Below, piece by piece: positions 45,463 through 52,229 of a stretch of 64,000 nt of DNA. Each line of letters starts with the position of its first letter. The stretch's first letter is position 1. The stretch is from an uncultured Chlorobiaceae bacterium (GTDB lineage: Bacteria; Bacteroidota; Chlorobiia; Chlorobiales; Chlorobiaceae). Below the pieces are notes generated by a model. The model saw only the letters and a program-made list of their open reading frames with translations, made no database searches and was not told the DNA's origin. The stretch spans positions 186,001-250,000 of the forward strand of contig CAIJGA010000021.1 in assembly GCA_903820085.1 (NCBI GenBank), written 5' to 3'. The position numbers and the translations under genes were made by a program.

Positions 45463-46296
45463 ATGAAAAAATCATTCAGGTGGCGGGTATTTATAAGCTT
45501 CGGGCTTTTTATTGCCCTTTTCATGATGCTCGTTTCGGGCGTTATCCTCTATATCTCTCCTCCCGGCAGGGTTGCAAACTGGACGGACTGGCGATTGATC
45601 GGTCTTACAAAAACAGGATGGCGAAATCAGCATCTTATTTTTGGATTTGCCTTTATTCTGCTCTCACTCTTCCATCTTTTTCTGGTCAACTGGAAGGTGT
45701 TTTTATGCTACCTCAAAACAAAAACAGCAGAAGGAGTTAAGCCTCCAACAGAGTTGCTGGCTATTCTGCTTCTTTCATCCTTGTTCGGAGTCGGAACCTA
45801 TTATGGGTTCGAACCCTTTTCAGCAATTATACAGTTTGGTAACAGGATTTCCAGTTCATGGGAAAGCCAGGAAAAGAGAGCACCCGTTCCTCATGCTGAG
45901 CTTTTGACACTTATAGAGCTCTCGCAGCAGCCCGGTATGGGCGGTGATCCTGAAGCCCTGAAAACAAAGCTCGAAAAATCAGGGTTAAAAGTGGCGTCTT
46001 CGAAAGAGACGCTTTCAGCAATAGCCGAGGCGAACGGCGTGGCGGCAGAAAAGGTATACGAACTGCTTGCGCCCGGAGAACATGGAAGGTCACCACTGGT
46101 CGGAAAGGGTTTTGGGCAAAAAACCCTGCAGCAGATAGCTGATGAGGCCGGTGTTTCAGCCACTTCACTGCAACTTGCGCTCCGTCAGAAAGGGGTTGAG
46201 GCAAAAACTGGTACGCCGCTCAAATCGATTGCTGAAGAGAATGGTATTGAGATGAGGGAGTTGCGGCAACTGCTTGAAACGATGATCACTCGTTAA
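45463..46296 (+). CDS. DUF4405 membrane protein with cytoplasmic helical repeats
   Basis: 277 aa; AGGGGAC precedes the ATG. Three TM helices: about 8-30, 52-76 and 92-115. Helix 2 holds two histidines, NQHLIFGFAFILLSLFHLFLVNW (quoted: LIFGFAFILLSLFHLFLVNW, with the first His just before it), spaced as in membrane b-type cytochromes, so heme binding is plausible. The C-terminal half (about 145-277) has three similar helical units of the pattern TLxxIAxxxGVxxxxLxxxL: TLSAIAEANGVAAEKVYELL, TLQQIADEAGVSATSLQLAL, PLKSIAEENGIEMRELRQLL. Such units resemble HTH-like pairs. Together with the upstream cytochrome c it may form a transmembrane electron or signal relay. Function undescribed as far as I know. 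Confidence 0.75.
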   Translation: MKKSFRWRVFISFGLFIALFMMLVSGVILYISPPGRVANWTDWRLIGLTKTGWRNQHLIFGFAFILLSLFHLFLVNWKVFLCYLKTKTAEGVKPPTELLAILLLSSLFGVGTYYGFEPFSAIIQFGNRISSSWESQEKRAPVPHAELLTLIELSQQPGMGGDPEALKTKLEKSGLKVASSKETLSAIAEANGVAAEKVYELLAPGEHGRSPLVGKGFGQKTLQQIADEAGVSATSLQLALRQKGVEAKTGTPLKSIAEENGIEMRELRQLLETMITR

Positions 46297-46371
46297 AGCA
46301 ATTCGGAAAGCTTGCATGTCTTTCTATCAACCCACGGGCGGAGGCGGAAAATAAAAAAAAGCGAAATCAGC

Positions 46372-46400
46372 TTGCTTGATTATTGGCATATGCTTATAAT
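46372..46400 (+). promoter_or_regulatory. Sigma-70-type promoter of the osmC group
   Basis: TTGCTT (46372-46377), 17-nt spacer, perfect TATAAT (46395-46400), 42 bp before the osmC-like ATG. It separates this group from the sigma-54 operon. Confidence 0.55.
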
Positions 46401-46442
46401 TGAGTTATAAAGTTTACTCTAACCAGTTATCAGTTTTTGTGT

Positions 46443-46844
46443 ATGAAAAGCGAAATGATCATCACGATCGGCGAAGGAAAGAAGGTCGATGCGGAGTTTA
46501 ATGGATTTACCATCCATACCGACCAGTCGGTACATGCAGGCGGCGAAGGTTCTGCTCCGGAGCCCTTCGCGCTTTTTCTTGCCTCTATCGGAACCTGCGC
46601 TGGTATCTATGTCTCTTCATTCTGTCAAAGCAGGGGTATCCCAACTGATGGCATCCGTCTCGTTCAGTCCCATTTTGTGAAAGAGTCAGGCCGTGGCATT
46701 GGAAAAATAGAGCTGGCCATCGAACTGCCTGCAAGCTTTCCCGAAAAATATAAGGAAGCTCTTATTAGTTCAGCGAATCTCTGTGCCGTCAAAAAGCATA
46801 TCATCAACCCGCCTGAATTTGTTGTAAAAACAGTTACTGCATAA
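46443..46844 (+). CDS. OsmC-family protein
   Basis: 133 aa from the ATG at 46443 (a TTG two codons earlier is less likely). OsmC/Ohr fold: EPFALFLASIGTCAGIYVSSFC contains the first redox Cys of the central helix (quoted: FALFLASIGTCAGIYVSSFC), and LISSANLCAVKKHI the second. The pattern fits the YhfA/general OsmC group rather than a canonical Ohr peroxidase; a thiol-dependent peroxide or persulfide reaction is possible. It is 28 bp upstream of an SQR-like flavoprotein, and OsmC proteins are often paired with sulfur-handling enzymes, so a sulfane-sulfur role is inference. Confidence 0.85.
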   Translation: MKSEMIITIGEGKKVDAEFNGFTIHTDQSVHAGGEGSAPEPFALFLASIGTCAGIYVSSFCQSRGIPTDGIRLVQSHFVKESGRGIGKIELAIELPASFPEKYKEALISSANLCAVKKHIINPPEFVVKTVTA

Positions 46845-46872
46845 CTATCACGGAATCAACAGGGAGCTATTG

Positions 46873-48024
46873 GTGAAAAAGGCACTCATTTTGGGCGGGG
46901 GAATTGCAGGGGTTGCAGCAGCAATAGCTTTTCGCAAAAAAGGGTTTGAGGTAGAGCTGGTTTCTGAACGGGACTATCTCTTTATCTACCCCATATCCAT
47001 CTGGATTCCTTTGGGTACTGTTGCGTTCAAGGATGTTTTGATGCCGTTGTCAGCACTTGCCGGCAAGCACGGTTTTTCGCTTACTATCGACAAGGTTATT
47101 GCTCTCGATGGCCGTCAAAAAACAGTCACCTTTGAAAAGGGGGGACTTCGTCAGGCACAGCCCATTGTTGTTGTCGCCCTTGGCGCATCAAAGCTGAAAC
47201 CAGAAGGCATTGAGCACACTTTTTCGATTTGCGGGAAACCTGAAGAGTCCCTGCTGCTCAAGAAAAAAATTGAAGAACTTGTTGCCCGTGGCAACGGTAA
47301 AATAGCTTTCGGATTTGGCGGTAATCCAAAAGATCCGAGTGGTGTAAGGGGTGGTCCGGCATTTGAACTCTTTTTCAATCTGCATCATCACCTGAAAAAG
47401 CTTGGGATTCGTAATCGCTTTGAGATGACCTTTTTTGCTCCCATGGCTGATCCCGGTGCCCGAATGGGAAAAAAGGCACTGTCAGCGCTGTATGGCATGT
47501 TTAAAGCCAATAACTTTAAGGCACATTACGGTAAAAAAATCTGCCGGTTTGAACCGGACGGCATTGTTTTTGAAGACCAAAGCAAGCTTCAGAGTGATCT
47601 TACCATGTTTATTGCTGCAGGTGACGGTCATGAAACTGTTCAAGCGTCAAATCTTCCCCAAAATGATGCAGGGTTTATCCGTATAGATAATTTCTGTCGG
47701 ATAGAGGGGATATCGGGATGGTATGCCGCTGGCGATGTTGCAGCCCTTGATGGTCCCGACTGGAAAGCAAAGCAAGGGCATCTGGCCGAATTGATGGCCA
47801 GAAATGCTGCCTGTAACGCATCAATAGAACATCTCAGTCAAAAGGGTGAAATGAAGGGCTATCAGGAACATTTGAATATTCTCTGTGTCATGGATATGGG
47901 CGATGGTGCAGGATTTGTCTATAAAAACAGTATCAGGGAGCTCTTTATTCCAATGCCCGTTGTTGGTCACTGGCTGAAAAAGGGTTGGGGTTATTACTAC
48001 AAGCTTTCCAAAATGTGGTTATGA
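46873..48024 (+). CDS. SQR-like FAD-dependent oxidoreductase
   Basis: 383 aa; the GTG at 46873 has AGGGAG six bases upstream, better than the TTG at 46870. Two-dinucleotide-binding flavoprotein of the sulfide:quinone oxidoreductase / NDH-2 / flavocytochrome c group. KKALILGGGIAGVAAAIAFRKKG binds FAD (quoted: LILGGGIAGVAAAIAFRKKG); FIYPISIWIPLG replaces the usual SQR segment; GWYAAGDVAALDGP is the second FAD motif; GYYYKLSKMWL is an amphipathic C-terminus suited to membrane contact. Cysteines are present (SICGKPEES, KICRFE, NFCRIE, NILCVMD), but I cannot align them confidently with the SQR redox cysteines. The stop overlaps the start of the DUF134 gene. Confidence 0.8.
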   Translation: MKKALILGGGIAGVAAAIAFRKKGFEVELVSERDYLFIYPISIWIPLGTVAFKDVLMPLSALAGKHGFSLTIDKVIALDGRQKTVTFEKGGLRQAQPIVVVALGASKLKPEGIEHTFSICGKPEESLLLKKKIEELVARGNGKIAFGFGGNPKDPSGVRGGPAFELFFNLHHHLKKLGIRNRFEMTFFAPMADPGARMGKKALSALYGMFKANNFKAHYGKKICRFEPDGIVFEDQSKLQSDLTMFIAAGDGHETVQASNLPQNDAGFIRIDNFCRIEGISGWYAAGDVAALDGPDWKAKQGHLAELMARNAACNASIEHLSQKGEMKGYQEHLNILCVMDMGDGAGFVYKNSIRELFIPMPVVGHWLKKGWGYYYKLSKMWL

Positions 48025-48488
48025 AAAATAAGCGGGTTGGTAGACCCACGCAATGCCGGAGCGTTCAGGATCTGCCGAAGGTCACCTGTTTCAAGCCGGA
48101 TGGTGTTCCTCGCAATATGCTGCAAAGCATTGTGCTGACGGTTGATGAACTGGAGGCTATCAGACTGGCGGATAAAGAGGGGTTGTATCAGGCCGATGCC
48201 GCCTTGAGGATGCAAGTTTCCCGTCCAACGTTTGGCCGTATTCTTGAGGCAGCTCACAAGAAAGTAGCTGAAGCTATTGTTGACGGAAAGCAGCTCTGCA
48301 TCCAGGGGGGAGTTATCCGTTCTCTCTGTGACTCTCTGCCAACTGATCGTCAGGATATCTGTGTCTGTCCTGAATGTGGCTTTGAGCATCCGCATCTTCC
48401 GGGAGTGCCTTGCAGGGAAACATCCTGCCGAAATTGTGGCGCCTCCCTGAAGCGTATGGGAGGCTGTATGTCAGAGGCACAACCCTGA
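48021..48488 (+). CDS. DUF134 (UPF0251) DNA-binding protein with C-terminal zinc ribbon
   Basis: 155 aa from the ATG at 48021, which overlaps the upstream stop (ATGA). The N-terminal ~95 residues are a DUF134 domain: GRPTQCRSVQDLP, FKPDGVPRNML, VLTVDELEAIRLADKEGLYQ, and the sigma-70-region-4-like HTH AALRMQVSRPTFGRILEAA. The C-terminal tail has four paired cysteines, CVCPECGFEHPHLPGVPC and CRNCGAS, typical of a zinc ribbon. UPF0251 proteins are predicted transcription regulators, often beside redox or metal-cofactor genes. Here it probably regulates the OsmC/flavoprotein unit it belongs to. Confidence 0.87.
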   Translation: MKNKRVGRPTQCRSVQDLPKVTCFKPDGVPRNMLQSIVLTVDELEAIRLADKEGLYQADAALRMQVSRPTFGRILEAAHKKVAEAIVDGKQLCIQGGVIRSLCDSLPTDRQDICVCPECGFEHPHLPGVPCRETSCRNCGASLKRMGGCMSEAQP

Positions 48489-48533
48489 TGACTTCATTAT
48501 ATTCAGTCTAAAAACCATTTACTTTTTCTCACT

Positions 48534-49190
48534 ATGGCTGCCACCTGGAACAGTACGGATAAATTTAATCGAGAGGCATCGCAATGGGATGAAAATCCTC
48601 AACGAAGAGCCGTTGCGCTTTGTGTTGCAAAAGCTATCATTGCAGCGACAAACCCCAACAAAATCATGCGTGCTCTGGAGGTCGGATGCGGTACTGGTCT
48701 GGTTTCCATGGAAATTGCACCGTTGCTGAAAAGTCTTTTAGCCGTTGATACCTCCAGGGAGATGCTTGCTGTACTTCAGGAAAAAATCAGAATTTCCGGA
48801 ATGGCGAATATCGAAACGAGCTGTACCAATCTTTCAGAATCCACTGAAACCGCTCTTAAGGCAAAAAAGTTTGAGCTGATCTACAGCAGCATGACCCTTC
48901 ACCATATTGATGATACAGCAGGTTTTTTAAAACGGCTTTCTGATCTCCTTTGCCCCGGTGGTATTGTCGCCTTGGCCGATCTTGATGTGGAAGATGGCTT
49001 GTTTCATGATGATCCGCTTGAAAAGGTCCATTACGGATTTGACAGAATAGAGCTTGCCGCTCTACTGGATGCTGCAGGGCTACAGGTGACATCGTTTGAG
49101 ACCATATATACCTTCAATAAAACAAACAGGTCAGGCATACTTGCAGCATATCCGGTATTTCTCGTCACGGCTAAAAAAGCAAGTTCCTAA
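48534..49190 (+). CDS. Class I SAM-dependent methyltransferase
   Basis: 218 aa. SAM-binding motif I ALEVGCGTGLVSMEIAPLL (residues about 45-63), motif II acidic VDTSREMLAVL, and post-motif LIYSSMTLHHIDDTAGFLKRL with the D-x-x-x-x-H-H type seen in small-molecule methyltransferases. The tail FNKTNRSGILAAYPVFLVTAKK is common in a group found beside redox and metal/metalloid genes in anaerobes. Substrate unknown. It begins 45 bp after the DUF134 gene and may share its transcript. Confidence 0.85.
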   Translation: MAATWNSTDKFNREASQWDENPQRRAVALCVAKAIIAATNPNKIMRALEVGCGTGLVSMEIAPLLKSLLAVDTSREMLAVLQEKIRISGMANIETSCTNLSESTETALKAKKFELIYSSMTLHHIDDTAGFLKRLSDLLCPGGIVALADLDVEDGLFHDDPLEKVHYGFDRIELAALLDAAGLQVTSFETIYTFNKTNRSGILAAYPVFLVTAKKASS

Positions 49191-49261
49191 GCTGTTGTTT
49201 ATTGGATATTAAGGATAGTTCAGGATGAAATAACGGTGAGCGTATTGTAAATCGAAATCTT

Positions 49262-49489
49262 ATGAATCAAATAAATACTTCTGACATGAATATCGATCGC
49301 GTTGTCTTTGCAATTGCTGGCGTTTTTATTCTTTCCAGCATTCTACTCTCCATCTATCACGATCCGAACTGGCTCTGGTTTACAGGCTTTGTAGGGGCTA
49401 ATCTTTTTCAGGCAGCATTTACAGGCTTCTGCCCGCTTGCCATCGTTCTCAAGCGTCTCGGTGTTGTCCCCGGTCATGCGTTCAAATAG
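49262..49489 (+). CDS. DUF2892 small membrane protein
   Basis: 75 aa, two TM helices: [19 protein letters not shown] and [20 protein letters not shown], then [12 protein letters not shown]. This is the DUF2892 (YgaP-type inner-membrane domain) pattern with the conserved F-C-P-x-x-x-x-L. In YgaP such a domain anchors a rhodanese; free-standing copies accompany sulfur-transfer genes. No rhodanese is adjacent here. An alternative start at 49286 (MNIDRVVF) is possible. Confidence 0.85.
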   Translation: MNQINTSDMNIDRVVFAIAGVFILSSILLSIYHDPNWLWFTGFVGANLFQAAFTGFCPLAIVLKRLGVVPGHAFK

Positions 49490-49564
49490 CATCAGCCGGT
49501 TTTTATTGATACGCGCAATTGTTTCAAGACATGCCCAAAACTGAATGATGATCTCGGAGAAATG

Positions 49565-49589
49565 AAAAAAGGCGGGAGATTATCCCGCC
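49565..49589 (-). terminator. Terminator of the cytochrome c-555 gene
   Basis: Stem GGCGGGA/TCCCGCC with a 5-nt loop; on the minus strand it is followed by six T residues. It lies 27 bp beyond the cytochrome stop. Confidence 0.88.
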
Positions 49590-49615
49590 CTTCAATCATC
49601 GTGAAATAAATGTGC

Positions 49616-49951
49616 TTATTTGCCTTGCTGAACGAGGTAAGCTACTGCATTGCCGACCTGTGCATCGGTGAGTTTAGGATTGCCGCCCTTTGCAGGCATC
49701 GTTCCTTTTTTGCCAATGAAGCCTTTGATTGATTTGCTGACCAGCATAGCCTCGCCCTGAGCGATACGAGGGGCCCATGCGACCTTGTCGCCCAATTTTG
49801 GTGCACCCATGAGGCCTGTTTTGTGGCAAGTCGTACAGCTTACATCATAGACAGCTTTGCCCGCAGCAGCATTATAGGCAGCCTTGGCTTCGGCAGAGCC
49901 TATTGAAACAACAAAAAGAGCACAAAGTGAGGCAGAAACAAAACGGGACAT
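49616..49951 (-). CDS. Cytochrome c-555 (Chlorobium type)
   Basis: 111 aa; signal peptide of about 24 residues ending at EAKA, then AYNAAAGKAVYDVSCTTCHKTG (heme site C39-x-x-C42-H43), LMGAPKLGDKVAWAPRIAQG, and MPAKGGNPKLTDAQVGNAVAY with the Met ligand (quoted in part: MPAKGGNPKLTDAQVGNAVA). The mature chain of about 87 residues matches the soluble cytochrome c-555 of green sulfur bacteria, which carries electrons from thiosulfate/sulfide oxidation to the reaction-centre cytochrome. AAGGAGAA precedes the start. It is transcribed opposite to its neighbours and is monocistronic. Confidence 0.93.
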   Translation of the reverse strand: MSRFVSASLCALFVVSIGSAEAKAAYNAAAGKAVYDVSCTTCHKTGLMGAPKLGDKVAWAPRIAQGEAMLVSKSIKGFIGKKGTMPAKGGNPKLTDAQVGNAVAYLVQQGK

Positions 49952-50007
49952 AATCGGGTTCTCCTTGATTTTGGGTTTTGGACATGGAGTCTATATGAAC
50001 AGCAACC

Positions 50008-50035
50008 ATTTTAACATTATAACGCTTTTAATCAA
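50008..50035 (-). promoter_or_regulatory. Candidate promoter of cytochrome c-555
   Basis: Minus strand TTGATT (50030-50035), 16-nt spacer, TAAAAT (50008-50013); an overlapping TATAAT lies just upstream of the latter. About 57 bp before the start codon. Confidence 0.4.
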
Positions 50036-50121
50036 AATGTAGATTTGTGCCTGATAAGCCTCCAGCAGGCTTCAAGTACCATGCATTCAGCAAGGGTGGA
50101 TCATGTTTTCGTGCTGTTTTG

Positions 50122-50150
50122 TTGCATAAGGTTTATTTTTCTACTTTAAT
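50122..50150 (+). promoter_or_regulatory. Candidate promoter of the DUF697 gene
   Basis: TTGCAT (50122-50127), 17-nt spacer, TTTAAT (50145-50150), 56 bp before the ATG; AAAGGAG lies close to the start codon. Confidence 0.4.
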
Positions 50151-50206
50151 GCATCAGTAATAAGTGAGATCAACTTTATACAGCCATTTATGAAAGGAGA
50201 TTACTC

Positions 50207-50743
50207 ATGAAAATCGAAACAGTTGAAACAAATGTTGAAGTGGTAGCTGAAAGTATCAACGACACTCTGGATCGTGATCAGCGTATTGAGAAACATGCAA
50301 GAAATCACATTCTTGCCGCAATGGGTGTAGGACTTGTTCCGATACCATTGGTTGATTTGGTTGCTCTGATAGGCGTACAGCTTGATATGATCAGGACGCT
50401 TTCAGTTGAGTACGGTGTGCCATTCAGGCGTGACATCGGCAAATCGGTCATCACAACGTTGTTGGGTGGTTTTATTCCCGTAGCATTGGGTGGCACGCTC
50501 TCCAGCTTGATAAAATGCATTCCCTTGATTGGCCAGACGACCGGAGCCATTACCATGCCGGTTATTTCAGGAGCCTCTACCTATGCAATCTACAAAGTCT
50601 TTATACAGCATTTTGAATCGGGCGGCACCTTCCTTGATCTGGATCCGGCAAAGGTCAAATCCTATTTTGCCGAGCAGTTCACAAAAGGAAAACAGGTTGC
50701 TACTGATTTGAAAAAAGATGAAACAGCAAGCACGGCAAACTGA
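50207..50743 (+). CDS. DUF697 protein
   Basis: 178 aa; AAAGGAGATT gives a good Shine-Dalgarno. One DUF697 domain (about 30-150): a hydrophobic core with ILAAMGVGLVPIPLVDLVAL, LDMIRTLSVEYGVPF, SVITTLLGGFIPVALGG and CIPLIGQTTGAITMPVISGA. DUF697 is usually found attached to, or beside, dynamin-like or YcjX/YcjF GTPases and associates with membranes. Here it is free-standing and no GTPase gene is nearby. It has its own promoter and terminator. Function unknown; a stress-related membrane role is inferred from the family. Confidence 0.88.
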   Translation: MKIETVETNVEVVAESINDTLDRDQRIEKHARNHILAAMGVGLVPIPLVDLVALIGVQLDMIRTLSVEYGVPFRRDIGKSVITTLLGGFIPVALGGTLSSLIKCIPLIGQTTGAITMPVISGASTYAIYKVFIQHFESGGTFLDLDPAKVKSYFAEQFTKGKQVATDLKKDETASTAN

Positions 50744-50772
50744 TTAAATCTGCCTGTAACGGCAACTGTCTA

Positions 50773-50820
50773 AAATAGCGCATAAGGGGTTAGTTTCTTT
50801 TTATGCGCTATTTTTATCTT
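50773..50820 (+). terminator. Terminator of the DUF697 gene
   Basis: A 13-bp perfect stem (50773-50785 / 50801-50813) with a 15-nt loop followed by a T-rich run, 30 bp after the stop codon. Confidence 0.88.
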
Positions 50821-50969
50821 TTATTCCTTATGCCGTTTTTGTTCAGTACTATGAGGAAAATTGCATCACCCTTCTTGTTCCATTCCAATAATTTAGCTAC
50901 CGTTTAAGGTCGGCACTCCTCCGTTCTCTTTACCGTCACCCTTGTACCCTAACCATTGGAGATTGTGTT

Positions 50970-52229
50970 ATGTTCACTTTTCTGCATGCTGCAGACATCC
51001 ATCTCGACAGTCCGTTGAAGGGGCTTGAAGCGTATCAGGATGCACCGCTGGAGCAAATCCGGCTGGCTGCCCGCCGCGCTTTTGACAACCTTGTCAAGTT
51101 GGCTCTTGATGAAAGGGTTGCGTTTGTTCTGCTTGCAGGTGACCTTTATGATGGCGACTGGAAGGACTATAACACCGGCATCTATTTTGTCAACCGGATG
51201 GGGTGGTTGCGTGACGCAGGTATTCCGGTTGTCATGGTTTCCGGAAATCATGATGCGGCAAGCCAGATGACCAGGCTGCTGAAACTGCCTGACAATGTCA
51301 CCCTCTTTCCGCACCGGAGTGCCGGAACCCTGATTCTTGATCAGTACGGTGTTGCCATTCATGGTCAGAGCTTTTCTGCCCGTTCGGTTATGGATGATTT
51401 GGCTCGGAACTATCCTCAGGGTAATCCGGCGCTTTTCAATATCGGTCTTCTCCACACCAGCCTGAACGGTCGTCCGGGCCACGAGCCTTACGCTCCCTGC
51501 ACGATTGATGCGCTCTGCTCAAAAGGCTACCAATATTGGGCGCTTGGCCATATTCATCAGCGCGAAGAGATCAGCCGTGATCCATGGATTGTTTTTCCCG
51601 GCAATATTCAGGGGCGTCATATCCGCGAAACGGGAGCCAAAGGGTGTACGCTGGTCTCGGTCGATGAGGGACGTGTCATATCCGTTGAAGAGCGAGAGCT
51701 CGACGTCCTCCGTTGGGCTCTCTGCAGGGTTGATCCTGCCCGATGCCAGAGCGCTGACTCCCTGTGCGACCTTGTCCGTGAGACGCTGGAGGAGGAGAGG
51801 GCAATGGCGGATGGACGTCCGCTTGCTGTGCGATTGATTGTAGAGGGTATAACAGTGCTGCACGGTGATCTTCATGAGAATGCACTTCAATGGAGTGAAG
51901 AGTTTAGGGCTGTTGCAGCCAGCCTTGGTGATGTCTGGATTGAGAAGGTTGTGATGAAGACCAGGAAGAGTGCACTACAGCAGGACAAAAGTGCTGATGA
52001 CTCTCCTCTGCAGACTTTGCTGGAATCGGTTGAAGCTCTTCAGTTTGAACATTCAGCTCTTGTCGGGCTGGTACCGGAATTTGAAAAACTTCGCACCAGG
52101 CTCCCTTCTGAGCTCTTAAGCGATGGTGACCCGTTCCGCCCCAGTGATGAAGAGCTGGCTCTCTTGCGTGAAGAGGTTAAGGAGTTGCTGATGGCAAAGA
52201 TAGGACAGGGAGTACGTCATGAAAATTAA
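50970..52229 (+). CDS. yhaO: SbcD/YhaO-type DNA exonuclease subunit
   Basis: 419 aa calcineurin-like phosphoesterase of the Mre11/SbcD superfamily, YhaO group. Metal-site motifs in order: HAADIHLDSPLKGL, LLAGDLYDGDWKD, VVMVSGNHDAAS, IGLLHTSLNG, WALGHIHQRE, GNIQGRHIRE. The C-terminal ~150 residues form the capping and partner-binding region. With its ATPase partner it would trim or open blocked DNA ends. Its last 11 bases overlap the start of the YhaN-like gene, so the two are co-translated. Confidence 0.9.
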   Translation: MFTFLHAADIHLDSPLKGLEAYQDAPLEQIRLAARRAFDNLVKLALDERVAFVLLAGDLYDGDWKDYNTGIYFVNRMGWLRDAGIPVVMVSGNHDAASQMTRLLKLPDNVTLFPHRSAGTLILDQYGVAIHGQSFSARSVMDDLARNYPQGNPALFNIGLLHTSLNGRPGHEPYAPCTIDALCSKGYQYWALGHIHQREEISRDPWIVFPGNIQGRHIRETGAKGCTLVSVDEGRVISVEERELDVLRWALCRVDPARCQSADSLCDLVRETLEEERAMADGRPLAVRLIVEGITVLHGDLHENALQWSEEFRAVAASLGDVWIEKVVMKTRKSALQQDKSADDSPLQTLLESVEALQFEHSALVGLVPEFEKLRTRLPSELLSDGDPFRPSDEELALLREEVKELLMAKIGQGVRHEN

